DNA of 64,000 nucleotides from assembly GCA_028279875.1 (NCBI GenBank), contig JANQMU010000067.1:1-64000 (forward strand), given 5' to 3'. The DNA is from Rhizobiaceae bacterium. Its GTDB lineage: Bacteria; Pseudomonadota; Alphaproteobacteria; Rhizobiales; Rhizobiaceae. How positions within the stretch are numbered: the first letter of the stretch is position 1; each line of letters begins with the position of its first letter. Both the position numbers and the translations under genes were made by a program. This document shows, piece after piece, positions 1 through 9,157 of this stretch. Under the pieces are notes generated by a model. That model ran no database searches. It worked only from the letters and a program-made list of their open reading frames with translations, and had not been told where the DNA came from.

Positions 1-309
1 GGCGGTGCCGTGGATGGCGCAGACGATCGGCTTGTCGACGCTTTCGATGTAATCGACCACCGACGGCAAGCCGGGAGAAAGCGGCGGCTTCCCGAATTCG
101 CGAATGTCGGCGCCGGCGATGAAGGTTCGCCCCGCGCCGACGATGACGGCGACATCGGCGCCAGCATCCTGAGCGAAGCGCTCGGCCGCTTTCAGCAGGC
201 CTGCACGGACTGCCTGGCCGGCAGCATTGACCGGCGGGTTGTCGATTGTGATGACGGCAATCCGGGCATTTTCGCCGGAAAGGCACTCATAGGAAACAGG
301 GTCAGACAT
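1..309 (-). CDS. Enoyl-CoA hydratase / 3-hydroxyacyl-CoA dehydrogenase family protein, N-terminal part (cut by window edge)
   Basis: The first 103 residues of a crotonase-fold protein can be read leftward from ATG at 307-309; the gene runs off the left edge. The N-terminus contains the crotonase signature: an ITIDNPPVNA strand, then the oxyanion-hole stretch with FIAGADIREF near residue 66, and KPIVCAIHGTA at the cut. The IAGADI form and the start context resemble the hydratase half of bifunctional FadB/FadJ-like enzymes, but only the hydratase part is visible, so a stand-alone hydratase is possible. It is the last visible gene of the minus-strand operon that starts at 11,039 and is separated from the Liv binding protein by a hairpin at 364-392. 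Hydration of enoyl-CoA fits the acyl-CoA dehydrogenase upstream. Confidence 0.85.
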   Translation of the reverse strand, partial: MSDPVSYECLSGENARIAVITIDNPPVNAAGQAVRAGLLKAAERFAQDAGADVAVIVGAGRTFIAGADIREFGKPPLSPGLPSVVDYIESVDKPIVCAIHGTA

Positions 310-363
310 GGTTCTCCAGGAAGCGGATGAAAGCTTGATCGGATGGCTCCGTCAAAAGAGGTA

Positions 364-392
364 GTCCCGGCGCCACAGGTCAGCGCCGGGAC
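364..392 (-). terminator. Stem-loop terminator or attenuator after the Liv binding-protein gene
   Basis: A perfect 10-bp stem (GTCCCGGCGC and its complement, arms 364-373 and 383-392) encloses a 9-base loop. On the minus strand it is followed by TACCTCTTTTG. It lies between the binding-protein stop at 407 and the enoyl-CoA hydratase start at 309, so it may end most transcripts or protect the upstream mRNA. The short T run makes read-through to the hydratase plausible. Confidence 0.7.
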
Positions 393-406
393 CGTTTTCG
401 AGTGGC

Positions 407-1570
407 TTACTTCTCGCCGAGGACCTTCCAGTTGCCACCATCGATTTTGGAAATGATGATCGCGTCGCCGCCCTGATGGTCATCGGGACCGTAATCGACC
501 TGCACGCCGGTGATCGCGTCGACAAAACTCAGGCTCTCCATCCCCTTTTGGAAGCTTTCTGCCGTGAGATCGGGGCCGGCAGCCTCGAGCCCCTTGACGA
601 ATGTCTCGGCTGCCGATCGGCCAAGCACCGCACCGGTTCCGGGAAACTCGCCGAATTCGGCCTGGAAGTCCGCAACCCATTTCTGGACATATGGATCGTC
701 CATGCGGGTGGTCAGGTCCGGCCAACCGGAAGCTGCGTAAAAGCCATCCGTCTGCTGATCAGGCACCTTGGCTACGACCGTGTGGAATGAAGCCGACGCG
801 CCCAGGAAATTGGCGTCGTCCCAGCCGAGTTTCTTCGCGGTGGCGAGCACCGTGATGGTCTGGCGAACGCCAAGGGCCAGCGCAATCGTGTCGCACCCCT
901 CGTCGCGCAGCTTTGACAGGGAGCCGACAAAATCGAGCTCGTCCGGCTTGTGGGTCGTCTCGGTCTTGAATTCCAGCCCGTATCTTTCCGCGGCCTCCTT
1001 GGCGCTTTCCTCAACCTCGATCCCGAAATCGTTCGGGATATACATGGCGCAGATGACTTTCGCCCCTTCATTGTCCTTCAGGAACTCGATGCCCGCATCG
1101 ATCTGATCGTAATAGGACGAGAACCCGCTATATTTATAGGGGGCAGGCGGCTCGACCATCTGGCGCGCCGCTGAAAGCGGATTGACATTGGCGACGTTTT
1201 TCCTTTCCAGTAGCGGAAAGCTGGCAATGTTCATCGGTGTGCCAAGCGACAGAAGCATTGCAAACACCTGGTCGGAATTGACCAGCTTGTTGATGTTCTG
1301 CATCGCCTTGGGCATTGCATAGCCGTGATCTTCGGCAATGAGCCTGATCTTGCGGCCGTGAACGCCGCCGGCCTCATTGATCTCCCCGAAATACTGATTG
1401 GCCGCGTCGATGGCCGATGTTGAAAACGGGGCGAAAACACCCGACAGGTCGACATTGGATCCGACCAGGATTTCGGTGTCGCTGACCCCTTGTGTCTGCG
1501 CATGGGTCCCGGTCAGCATTGCGACCGACAGGGCCAGGGCCAGTGCCGTTGTTTTTATTGTATTTTTCAT
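407..1570 (-). CDS. Branched-chain amino acid-type ABC transporter substrate-binding protein (LivK-like)
   Basis: Periplasmic type I binding protein of the Leu/Ile/Val family (Peripla_BP_6), 387 aa. The start at 1570 is preceded by GGAGGAAAAC and gives a clean signal peptide (MKNTIKTTALALALSVAMLTGTHA). The mature part opens with GVSDTEILVGSNVDLSG, the usual first strand of this family, followed by the GGVHGRKIRLIAEDHGY segment. It is the binding component for the LivHMGF genes at 3510-7053. Because an acyl-CoA ligase lies between it and the transporter, the ligand is more likely a carboxylic or aromatic acid than an amino acid; that is inferred from context. Confidence 0.92.
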   Translation of the reverse strand: MKNTIKTTALALALSVAMLTGTHAQTQGVSDTEILVGSNVDLSGVFAPFSTSAIDAANQYFGEINEAGGVHGRKIRLIAEDHGYAMPKAMQNINKLVNSDQVFAMLLSLGTPMNIASFPLLERKNVANVNPLSAARQMVEPPAPYKYSGFSSYYDQIDAGIEFLKDNEGAKVICAMYIPNDFGIEVEESAKEAAERYGLEFKTETTHKPDELDFVGSLSKLRDEGCDTIALALGVRQTITVLATAKKLGWDDANFLGASASFHTVVAKVPDQQTDGFYAASGWPDLTTRMDDPYVQKWVADFQAEFGEFPGTGAVLGRSAAETFVKGLEAAGPDLTAESFQKGMESLSFVDAITGVQVDYGPDDHQGGDAIIISKIDGGNWKVLGEK

Positions 1571-1602
1571 GTTTTCCTCCTTTGGGGCTGTGAAATGAAA
1601 CG

Positions 1603-3495
1603 TCACTGATCGTACATCTGCTCGATCAGCGCCTTGTGCTTTTGCTCCACGAAACTGCGCTTGAGCTTCATGGTCGCCGTCAACTCGTCATCTTCCGCCG
1701 TCAACAGGACGTCAATCAGGCGAAAGGCCTTGATCTGCTCGACACGCGCAAATTCCGCATTCACCGCCTGCACGACGTCATCGATCAGCGCCTGCACTTC
1801 GGTTGCGGCGCATAGTGACGCAAAATCGCCGAACGGCACACGGTGTTCCTGCGCGAATTTCTCGACATTCTCCTGGTCGATCATGATCAGGCAGCTCAGA
1901 AATCTGCGCTTGTCGCCGATCACCACCGCGTCCGAAATGAAGGGCGAGAATTTCAGCTTGTTCTCGATCTCCGCCGGCGTGATGTTCTTGCCGCCGGCCG
2001 TGATGATGATGTCCTTCAGGCGTCCGGTGATTTTCAGGTAGCCCGAATTGTCGATCACACCGACATCGCCGGTCCGCAGCCATCCGTCATCGGTGAAAGC
2101 CTCTTGCGTCTGCTCCTTCTTGTTCCAGTAGCCCTGGAAGACATTGGGCGCCTTGTACTGGATCTCGTCGCCGTCGCCGATCCGGATATAGCCGCCGGGA
2201 ACAGTCTGGCCCACCGTACCGACCTTGTTGTGGCCGGCGCTGTTGACCGAGATGATTCCGGCAGTCTCGCTCATCCCGTAGCCTTCGAAAAGATCGATCC
2301 CGATGGCCTTGTACCAGGTCAGCAGGTCGGGCGAGATCGGCGCCGCGCCCGTCGTGCCGCGCCGCAGCCGGTCTAGTCCGATCATGCGCCGGATGTTTTT
2401 AAGCACCACCAGGTCCCAGAAACGAAAGCGCAGTCGCGTCAGCAGTGGGACGGTCCGGCCCTCCTGCTGGTCACGCGCCACGGTCATCCCGACCGACAGT
2501 GCCCGCTCATAGGCCCATTGGCCGAACGGCGTGGATTCGCCGACCAGGATCGAGATCCTGGAATAGACCTTCTCCCAGACCCGCGGCACGGCCGTGAAGA
2601 TATGCGGGCTGACCTCCTGCACATTGTCGAAGACCGTTTCCGGGCTTTCGGCAAAATTGACGACGGATCGGGCGGCGATCGGCGTGAAAACCGAAATGAA
2701 CCGCTCTAGAATATGGCACAGCGGGAGGAAGCAGACCTGCTCGTCGGTGTCGTAGACCGGCAGCGTCAGCGCGCCGGCCGACAGGGAAAACATGATGTTG
2801 CGGTGGCTGATCATTGCCCCCTTCGGCGGGCCGGTCGTGCCGGACGTATAGACGAGAATGGCGGTATCGTCGGCTTTCGATTTGGCGACTTCCGCCTCGA
2901 ACAGGCCTGGATTGTTCTTTTCGTGCACGCGGCCGATATCATAAAGCTCTTCGACGAAGATGACCCCGTCATCATGGAAATCATGCAGGCCGTCGCGCTC
3001 GAAGACGATTGCCTTGGCAAGGTCCGGCATGTCGTCGCGCACGGTCAGGAACTTGTCGAGTTGCTCGTCATTTTCCAGAAACAGGAACCGGCTGCCGGAA
3101 TCATTGACCAGATAAGCCAGTTGAGAGGCTGAATCGGTTGTATAGATGCCGGATGTGATCGCGCCCATGCACTGGGTAGCGAGGTCCGTATACACCCATT
3201 CCTTCTTGTCTTCGGACAGAATGGACACGACGTCGCCGCGCTTGAGGCCGAGGGCCGCGAGCCCGTGTCCGATCAGCTTGGCGTGTTCGAGATAGTCGCG
3301 CCAGGAATAGGACAGCCAGATGCCGTAATCCTTTTCGCGATGGGCGGTGCGCTCACCGAGATCCTTGCAACGCTGCAGAAACAGCTTCGCCAGCGTATCG
3401 CATCCGTCGACAAAGTAGGGACCGGTATCGAGATTTGCATTGACGCTGATGCCGTTGACCATCCGCTGTGGCGGGATTTTCTCCATATTGCCCAT
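1603..3495 (-). CDS. AMP-dependent acyl-CoA synthetase (long-chain fatty acid-CoA ligase type)
   Basis: ANL-superfamily ligase, 630 aa from the chosen start. The P-loop-like A3 motif TSGTTGPPKGAMISHRN, the A5 motif FEGYGMSETAG, the A7 motif GWLRTGDVG and the hinge GRLKDIIITAGGKNI with downstream K (LKRSF) are all present, so the enzyme should be active. It forms an acyl-AMP and then an acyl-CoA from a free carboxylic acid in the cytoplasm. Three ATGs lie near the 5' end; ATG at 3495 is chosen because GGGAGGAATCGAC sits directly before it. Its place between LivF and LivK suggests that it activates the imported substrate. The length and C-terminal helical part fit the FadD/ACSL long-chain group, but the true chain length is unknown. 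Confidence 0.92.
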   Translation of the reverse strand: MGNMEKIPPQRMVNGISVNANLDTGPYFVDGCDTLAKLFLQRCKDLGERTAHREKDYGIWLSYSWRDYLEHAKLIGHGLAALGLKRGDVVSILSEDKKEWVYTDLATQCMGAITSGIYTTDSASQLAYLVNDSGSRFLFLENDEQLDKFLTVRDDMPDLAKAIVFERDGLHDFHDDGVIFVEELYDIGRVHEKNNPGLFEAEVAKSKADDTAILVYTSGTTGPPKGAMISHRNIMFSLSAGALTLPVYDTDEQVCFLPLCHILERFISVFTPIAARSVVNFAESPETVFDNVQEVSPHIFTAVPRVWEKVYSRISILVGESTPFGQWAYERALSVGMTVARDQQEGRTVPLLTRLRFRFWDLVVLKNIRRMIGLDRLRRGTTGAAPISPDLLTWYKAIGIDLFEGYGMSETAGIISVNSAGHNKVGTVGQTVPGGYIRIGDGDEIQYKAPNVFQGYWNKKEQTQEAFTDDGWLRTGDVGVIDNSGYLKITGRLKDIIITAGGKNITPAEIENKLKFSPFISDAVVIGDKRRFLSCLIMIDQENVEKFAQEHRVPFGDFASLCAATEVQALIDDVVQAVNAEFARVEQIKAFRLIDVLLTAEDDELTATMKLKRSFVEQKHKALIEQMYDQ

Positions 3496-3509
3496 GTCGA
3501 TTCCTCCCA

Positions 3510-4295
3510 CTAACGCCAGGTCTTGCGCTGTTTCCAGCGTCTCTGGCCGCGCTGTGTCTCCTGTTGCGCGCCAAGATAGAATTCCTGAACATCCTTCGAC
3601 TGGCGGAGTTTTTCCGCTTCGCCACTCATGACAATGCGTCCAAGTTCCAGAACATAGCCGAAATGGGCGACATCCAGCGCAACCTTGGCGTTCTGTTCCA
3701 CCAGCATCATTGTCACATTCTGCTCGCTGTTCAATCTCCGAATGATCGAGAAGATCTCGCCGACGAGCAGCGGGCTTAAGCCCAGGCTGGGTTCATCGAG
3801 CAGCATGATACGCGGTTTGGCCATCAGCCCGCGGCCGATCGCGAGCATCTGCTGTTGTCCGCCGGACAGCGTGCCGGCTTCCTGCGACCGGCGTTCGCGC
3901 AGGATCGGGAAATAGTCATAAACGAGTTGAAGGTCGGTTGCGACGCCGGCTCGGTCGGAGCGCGTATAGGCACCCATTTTCAGGTTTTCCTCGACCGTCA
4001 GGATCGGGAAGATCTCACGCCCCTCGGGCACGTGGACCATGCCGTGATTGACCACCGCATCGGGCGCCGCGCCCTCGATCGCCCGGCCGTCCAATGCAAT
4101 GGTGCCTTTTTCCGGATCCATGACGCCTGAAATGGTCTTCAGCAGCGTCGTCTTTCCCGCGCCATTGGCGCCCAGAACGGTGACGATCTGTCCCGTGTCG
4201 ATTGTCAGGCTGACGCCCCGGATGGCCATGATCGGGCCGTAATAGCTTTCCAGATTGTCCACTTTGAGGAGCGGCTGATGATCGGTCGTATTCAT
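3510..4295 (-). CDS. livF: ABC transporter ATP-binding protein, LivF type
   Basis: Second ATPase of a branched-chain amino acid-type (HAAT) importer, 261 aa. Walker A is GANGAGKTT near residue 42, the signature is LSGGQQQMLAIGR, Walker B is IMLLDEPSLGLSP and the switch histidine is replaced by the EQN form (VEQNAKVAL) typical of LivF. The opening ESYYGPIMAIRGVSL is also LivF-specific. It overlaps livG by 4 bases (ATGA) and ends just before the acyl-CoA ligase, so translation is coupled. The C-terminal 25 residues, rich in Q and R, extend past the usual LivF end. Confidence 0.95.
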   Translation of the reverse strand: MNTTDHQPLLKVDNLESYYGPIMAIRGVSLTIDTGQIVTVLGANGAGKTTLLKTISGVMDPEKGTIALDGRAIEGAAPDAVVNHGMVHVPEGREIFPILTVEENLKMGAYTRSDRAGVATDLQLVYDYFPILRERRSQEAGTLSGGQQQMLAIGRGLMAKPRIMLLDEPSLGLSPLLVGEIFSIIRRLNSEQNVTMMLVEQNAKVALDVAHFGYVLELGRIVMSGEAEKLRQSKDVQEFYLGAQQETQRGQRRWKQRKTWR

Positions 4296-5071
4296 GCCGC
4301 CTCCCCATTATCGCTCGTGCCGATATAGGCTTCGATCACCGCCGGATCGTTCTGCACCTCCTGGGGCGTTCCGACGGCAAGCATGCGACCATCGGCCAGT
4401 GCCATCACCCGGTCCGAGACGGCGCTTACCAGATGCATGTCATGTTCGACCATCAGCACCGTGATGCCCATGATCCTTTTGATGTCCTCGATCCAGAACG
4501 CCACGTCCTGGGTTTCCTCCACGGACAGGCCCGACGCCGGTTCATCCAGCAGCAGCAGGCTGGGCTGTATGGCAAGCGCGCGTCCCATCTCCACCACCTT
4601 GCGGACGCCATAGGGAAGGCCGGCGATCGGCTTGTCGCGATAGGCCTGAAGGTCGAGGAAATCGATGACCTGTTCGACGGCCTCGCGGTGGCGGCGCTCC
4701 TGTTCGCGCACCGACGGCAGAAAGACCGCTTCGGAAAGAAAGCTGGTGCGGCTGTGGGTATGGCGCCCCACCAGCAGGTTCTGCAACACCGAGGCCTGCT
4801 CGAACAGCTCGATGTTCTGGAACGTGCGGGCAATGCCCAGTCTCGGTATGTCATGGGCCGGGCGGTCGAGAATGCTGCGACCGCGAAACAGGATGTCTCC
4901 CTGTGCTGGCGTGTAGAAACGCGAAATCATATTGAAGATGGTCGACTTGCCGGCGCCGTTGGGGCCGACCAGCGAGAACACCTCGCCTTCTTCGACGCTG
5001 AAGGAGACATCGTTGACGGCAACGAGGCCGCCGAAGCGCAGGGTCGTGTTGCGCAGTTCCAGCAGGCTCAT
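4292..5071 (-). CDS. livG: ABC transporter ATP-binding protein, LivG type
   Basis: First ATPase of the HAAT importer, 259 aa. It shows Walker A GPNGAGKST, the LivG-specific segment GIARTFQNIELF, a signature-region variant (AGLPYGVRKVVEMGRAL), Walker B LLLLDEPASGLS and the switch EHDMHLV. The family usually ends in a short C-terminal tail with PAVIEAYIG, which is present here. It overlaps livF by 4 bases and livM by 4 bases, showing a tightly coupled operon. With LivF it forms the heterodimeric motor under the LivH-LivM channel. Confidence 0.95.
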   Translation of the reverse strand: MSLLELRNTTLRFGGLVAVNDVSFSVEEGEVFSLVGPNGAGKSTIFNMISRFYTPAQGDILFRGRSILDRPAHDIPRLGIARTFQNIELFEQASVLQNLLVGRHTHSRTSFLSEAVFLPSVREQERRHREAVEQVIDFLDLQAYRDKPIAGLPYGVRKVVEMGRALAIQPSLLLLDEPASGLSVEETQDVAFWIEDIKRIMGITVLMVEHDMHLVSAVSDRVMALADGRMLAVGTPQEVQNDPAVIEAYIGTSDNGEAA

Positions 5072-6168
5072 CGGCTGCGCTCCGTCTTCAGATAGCTCTT
5101 TTGGCGCCGGAACATGTCCCGGCGGTAAAACGGAAACAGCTCGAAATAGGTCCTGATCTTGAACCAGCGGCCATAGATCCCCATCGGTTCGAAAAGAATG
5201 AAGGCAATCAGTATGGCCCCGAAGATCCCGTTTTCGATGCCCGGTATCGTCACCGAACTGACGCCGAGAGCGCTGGTCAGGCCGTCGCGCACGAAGGATA
5301 TCGTCAGCGGCAGGAGAACCACCACCATCGCCCCGAAAAAGGCCCCGTGAATGGTCCCGAGACCACCGACTACGATCATCAGCAACAGCGTGATCGACAT
5401 GATCAGATTGAAGGTCTCATTGGTGAAGATGGTGGCGAAATGGCCCATGAGGGCGCCGCCAAGCCCGGTAATCGTGCAGGATATGGCGAAGGCCAGCATC
5501 TTGGTGCGGGCCACGTTGACCCCCATCGCCTTGGCCGAGACCTCTGAATCCCGTACCGCGGCGAAAGCCCGGCCGGTCGGCGAGCGCAGCAGGTTGCGGT
5601 AAACCAGGATCACCGCGATGGTGATGGCAAGCACAAGCCAGTAAAGGGCGTTCGGATTGCCGTAGCGGTTGATCGTGTAGCCGAAGATCTGAATGTCGGG
5701 CGCAAAGAGGCCGGCCACGCCGCCCGTAATCGGCTCGAGGATGACGATGAGATCCTCGGCAAGAACGGAAATCGCCAGCGTCGCGATGGCAAGGTAGATG
5801 CCGTGCAGCCGTGTGGTCGGCAGCGCGATCAGCGCGCCCGCAAGGCCGGCTGTCACGCCCGACAGCGGGAATGACAGCAGGAAGGGAAGGGACAGGAGCT
5901 CCTGATAGAGGACATTGGAATAGGCGCCGACGGCCATGAAGGCGGCATGTCCGAGGCTCGCCTGTCCGGTCTGTCCGACCAGCAGCATCAGGCCCATGCC
6001 ACAGATCGCCCAGATGAGCACCAGGGTTGCTTCGCCGATCAGGAAATCGCTGATGAGAAACGGCAGTATCAAGGCGAGGGCAAACAGCAGCAGATACCAG
6101 AAGGCCTGCGCATTGTGTTTGAACAGTCGGATGTCCGCATCATAGGAGGTCTTGAATACGGTACGCAT
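5068..6168 (-). CDS. livM: ABC transporter permease, LivM type
   Basis: Inner-membrane permease of the HAAT importer, 366 aa. Around eight to ten hydrophobic segments are visible. The LivM landmark GQTGQASLGHAAFMAVGAY is near residue 65, and the EAA-like loop with RSPTGRAFAAVRDSEVSAKAMGVN is near 190, where it should dock on LivG/LivF. It overlaps livG by 4 bases and starts 9 bases after livH. The roughly 40-residue charged C-terminal tail is cytoplasmic and longer than in Escherichia coli LivM-type cores. Confidence 0.94.
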   Translation of the reverse strand: MRTVFKTSYDADIRLFKHNAQAFWYLLLFALALILPFLISDFLIGEATLVLIWAICGMGLMLLVGQTGQASLGHAAFMAVGAYSNVLYQELLSLPFLLSFPLSGVTAGLAGALIALPTTRLHGIYLAIATLAISVLAEDLIVILEPITGGVAGLFAPDIQIFGYTINRYGNPNALYWLVLAITIAVILVYRNLLRSPTGRAFAAVRDSEVSAKAMGVNVARTKMLAFAISCTITGLGGALMGHFATIFTNETFNLIMSITLLLMIVVGGLGTIHGAFFGAMVVVLLPLTISFVRDGLTSALGVSSVTIPGIENGIFGAILIAFILFEPMGIYGRWFKIRTYFELFPFYRRDMFRRQKSYLKTERSR

Positions 6169-6177
6169 CGCGGCGGC

Positions 6178-7053
6178 TCACACCTTCTTTGTCTGGATTT
6201 GCGACAGGATGCCGTGCGGTCGCAGGATCAGCATCACGACGAGCAGGGCATAGGGCGCGATCTGTGAATAGTGGGCAGGCATGTAGCGCGCGGCGAAAGG
6301 CTCGATCAGGCCAATGATGACACCGCCAAGAAGCGCGCCGGGAAGGCTGCCGAGACCGCCGATCACGGCGGCCGCGAAGGCCTTGATGCCGAGCAGGCCG
6401 ACGGTCGGGTCGATGGTGCCCTTGGAGGCGAACAGGATCCCGGCAACGGTCGCGACAATGCCGGACAATCCCCAGATCAGCGAGTGAATCCGCCGGACCG
6501 GAATGCCCATATAATAGGCCGCGAGCTGGTTCTGCGACGACGCCTGCATGGCAACGCCCAGCTTGGTCCGCGCGAAGAAGAAATAAAGAAGGATCGTCAG
6601 TGCGATCGTCACGGCGATCACGATCACCTCGTCGAGACCCAGCACCAGACCGCCAAAACGGATATCCACGCCGGCAATCGGCGACTCGAGCGCCTGCGGT
6701 TCGTGTCCCCAGATGGCGCCGGCGAGAAACCGGATCACGAAACCGAGGGCGATGGTCAAAATGACCATGGCAACTTGCGATTGGCCGAACATGCGGCGCA
6801 GCACAGCCATATCGAGCAGGTAGCCGAGAATGCCCATGATGCCGATTGCCAGGCAAACAGACAGCCAGAACGGCAGGTCCATGTAATCGGCATTGGTGAA
6901 GCCAAGCGTGATGAAGGCGCCGAGCATCATGAAATCGCCCTGCGCGAAATTGATGCCTTCGGTGGCCTTGTAGATCAACACGAAACCCATCGCGATCAGG
7001 CCGTAAACGCAGCCATTGGCGAGTCCGCTGACGACTAACTGCAATACATCCAC
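6178..7053 (-). CDS. livH: ABC transporter permease, LivH type
   Basis: Inner-membrane permease, 291 aa, with the LivH start (LANGCVYGLIAMGFVLIYKAT) followed by GINFAQGDFMMLGAF. The coupling loop MQASSQNQLAAYYMGIPV is near residue 180 and the GGLGSLPGALLGGVIIGL segment near 235. A GGGAGGGACC sequence precedes ATG by about ten bases. It pairs with LivM. The gap of 85 bases to the reductase gene upstream is the largest inside the operon and could hold an internal promoter, but no clear -35/-10 pair is seen. Confidence 0.94.
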   Translation of the reverse strand: MDVLQLVVSGLANGCVYGLIAMGFVLIYKATEGINFAQGDFMMLGAFITLGFTNADYMDLPFWLSVCLAIGIMGILGYLLDMAVLRRMFGQSQVAMVILTIALGFVIRFLAGAIWGHEPQALESPIAGVDIRFGGLVLGLDEVIVIAVTIALTILLYFFFARTKLGVAMQASSQNQLAAYYMGIPVRRIHSLIWGLSGIVATVAGILFASKGTIDPTVGLLGIKAFAAAVIGGLGSLPGALLGGVIIGLIEPFAARYMPAHYSQIAPYALLVVMLILRPHGILSQIQTKKV

Positions 7054-7137
7054 TGAGTGGTCCCTCCCAGACCGACCTTGTTTCTTTGCGGACAGTTCCC
7101 TGTCGTTATTGCTCCATCAATACAGCATCACCGCAAC

Positions 7138-8175
7138 TTATGGTATGAGCATCACCTTTCCACCGGATGCGCGGAGCGCGCCCGCAAGCTGTGTCATGGC
7201 ATCCTTGAGCCTTATCTTTTTCGCGACCTCGGTTCGCCATTTGCCGGTCACGAAGCGCGTCTGAACCTCGCCGATTACGCGCATCTGTTCTTTGGGATCG
7301 GTATTCATGAACCAGCGCGTCAGCCAGAAACCAACAATCTGTTTTTGCATGAAGACGAACTGCCCCATCTGATGGAGCACGGGCGGGACCGGATCGAGCT
7401 TGCCGTAGACGACCCACCGGGCCTGGTTCGGCATGGCGGCGAAAATATCGGCCGATAGCTGATTGGCGAGGGCATCGAGCATCACCCGCGGCTTTTCTGC
7501 CTTGATGGTCTGTTTGAGCTGTGCGTCGAAATCGTCCGACCGGCAATTGAGAACGTGTTTTGCGCCGAGTTCGCGCAGATGCGGCGTCTGGTCGTCGCGA
7601 CGGACAATGGCGATCGGCGCAACGTCATGATCGCGGCCGAGCGCCGTCATCAGCCTGCAAAGCTGGCTGTTGGCCGCGGTCATGATGAAACTGGATGTCC
7701 CGGCCGATCGGACGATCTCGAACATCGCCATCGCGGTCAGGGGATTGACGATCAGTCCGGCCGCATCCTCGTCGCGGATGTCATCGTCTACAGGTATGCA
7801 GGTCGCGGCCGTGGCGATGGCATATTCAGACCAGGTGCCGGATCCGGCCGGATCGACCGTAAAGGCGATGCGTTTGCCGACCAGCGCCTCGGCCGGTGCG
7901 CCGTTCCCGGCAATCACGTCTCCAACGCCCTCGAAGCCGGCCGGTGCGCCCTTCCTTCGCGGCGTTCCGTATTCGCCCTTGATGAAATGCAGGTCGGAAG
8001 GGTTGATCGCCGCCATCTTGACCCTGATTAGCACTTGCCCGTCGCGAAGTTCCGGGACCGGAATCGTCGCGGCCTCGACATAGGCATCGAGCCGGTCTAT
8101 CTGCGGCCCTTCCGCCGTTCCCGCATAGCCGTCATGCTTTTGCACCAGGGCGAACATGTCGCGCGGGGAGCTCAT
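7138..8175 (-). CDS. Zinc-free medium-chain dehydrogenase/reductase (quinone oxidoreductase or enoyl-CoA reductase-like)
   Basis: MDR-superfamily protein, 345 aa. The GroES-like half shows VKMAAINPSDLHFIKGEYG, the form seen in zinc-free members, with no zinc-binding cysteines or GHE motif. The Rossmann half is divergent: the usual GxGxxG loop is replaced by TAANSQLCRLM near residue 178, so NADPH binding is less certain than in its neighbour. It overlaps the next reductase gene upstream by 4 bases. In an operon for acyl-CoA metabolism, enoyl-CoA or enone reduction is a reasonable role; the substrate cannot be read from the sequence. Confidence 0.82.
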   Translation of the reverse strand: MSSPRDMFALVQKHDGYAGTAEGPQIDRLDAYVEAATIPVPELRDGQVLIRVKMAAINPSDLHFIKGEYGTPRRKGAPAGFEGVGDVIAGNGAPAEALVGKRIAFTVDPAGSGTWSEYAIATAATCIPVDDDIRDEDAAGLIVNPLTAMAMFEIVRSAGTSSFIMTAANSQLCRLMTALGRDHDVAPIAIVRRDDQTPHLRELGAKHVLNCRSDDFDAQLKQTIKAEKPRVMLDALANQLSADIFAAMPNQARWVVYGKLDPVPPVLHQMGQFVFMQKQIVGFWLTRWFMNTDPKEQMRVIGEVQTRFVTGKWRTEVAKKIRLKDAMTQLAGALRASGGKVMLIP

Positions 8176-9155
8176 GGCCGCGCTTCCTCCGGAACGAGGA
8201 CGATCTTGCCCACCGCACCGCGCTGCATGATCCGCTCAAGCACCGATGCGGCGTCACTCAGGGGATAGCGCCCCTCGATATGGGGTTTGACCTTGCCGGC
8301 CATATACCAGCCGATCAGCTCTTTCATATTCGCGATATACTGCTCCGGTTCGTGCCGCGTGAACGCGCCCCAGAATACGCCGACCACGGAAAACTCCTTG
8401 ACCAGCGTCAAATTGACCGGAAGCTGGGGAATGCGGCCCGAGGCAAATCCGATGACCAGCAGCCGGCCACCTCGCGCCATGGCGCGGCATCCGGCATCGA
8501 AGGCGTCGCCCCCGACGGGATCGAAGAGCACATCGACACCGCGATTGTCCGTGCGGTGCTTTAGCTCATCCTTCAGGTCCGAATAGCCGATAACCTCATC
8601 GGCACCGGCGGATTGCGCGATCGCCCGCTTTTCGTCGCTCGACGCCACCGCAATGACATGGGCTCCGATTGCCTTGGCGATCTGGACCGCGGCAATGCCG
8701 GTCGATCCGGCAGCGCCCAGAACGCAGATCGTTTCGCCCGGTTTCAGGCCGGCCCGTTGTCTCAAGGCGTGGTGTGCCGTGCCATAGGCGCACATCAGGG
8801 CGCAGGCGTCGCCGCCGTCCATGTCGGGCGGCAGTGTGAAAACCGAGCTCGCCGGCACCGCGACCTTTTCGGCATAGGCGCCCAGCGTTGCCATGCCGGC
8901 GATCCGGTCGCCAACGCCAAATCCGGTGACGTCGGGACCGATGGCCTCGACGGTGCCCACCACCTCCATGCCCGGCACGAAGGGTGTCGGCGGCTTCATC
9001 TGGTAAAGTCCCTGGACCAGCAGCCCGTCGGGATAATTGACGCCGATCACTTCGGCGCGGATGACAACTGTGCCTTCGGTCGCGTCCGGTTCGTCCATGT
9101 CGGCATAATCGAGGTCGGCGAGGGGGCCGAAATTGCGGCAAATGACGGCCTTCAT
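8172..9155 (-). CDS. NADPH:quinone oxidoreductase family protein (MDR superfamily)
   Basis: Zinc-free MDR reductase, 327 aa from ATG at 9155. The start could instead be GTG at 9161, two codons upstream, which overlaps the acyl-CoA dehydrogenase stop; GGAG is better spaced for the GTG, but MKAVICRNFGP is the classical N-terminus. It contains VIGVNYPDGLLVQGLYQ, PFVPGMEVVGTVEAIG and a good nucleotide loop VLGAAGSTGIAAVQIAKAIG. The C-terminal half has the GRIPQLPVNLTLVKEFSVVGVFWG segment typical of the quinone oxidoreductase group. The tandem with the divergent MDR protein downstream looks like an old duplication or a two-enzyme pair. Confidence 0.88.
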   Translation of the reverse strand: MKAVICRNFGPLADLDYADMDEPDATEGTVVIRAEVIGVNYPDGLLVQGLYQMKPPTPFVPGMEVVGTVEAIGPDVTGFGVGDRIAGMATLGAYAEKVAVPASSVFTLPPDMDGGDACALMCAYGTAHHALRQRAGLKPGETICVLGAAGSTGIAAVQIAKAIGAHVIAVASSDEKRAIAQSAGADEVIGYSDLKDELKHRTDNRGVDVLFDPVGGDAFDAGCRAMARGGRLLVIGFASGRIPQLPVNLTLVKEFSVVGVFWGAFTRHEPEQYIANMKELIGWYMAGKVKPHIEGRYPLSDAASVLERIMQRGAVGKIVLVPEEARP

Positions 9156-9157
9156 GG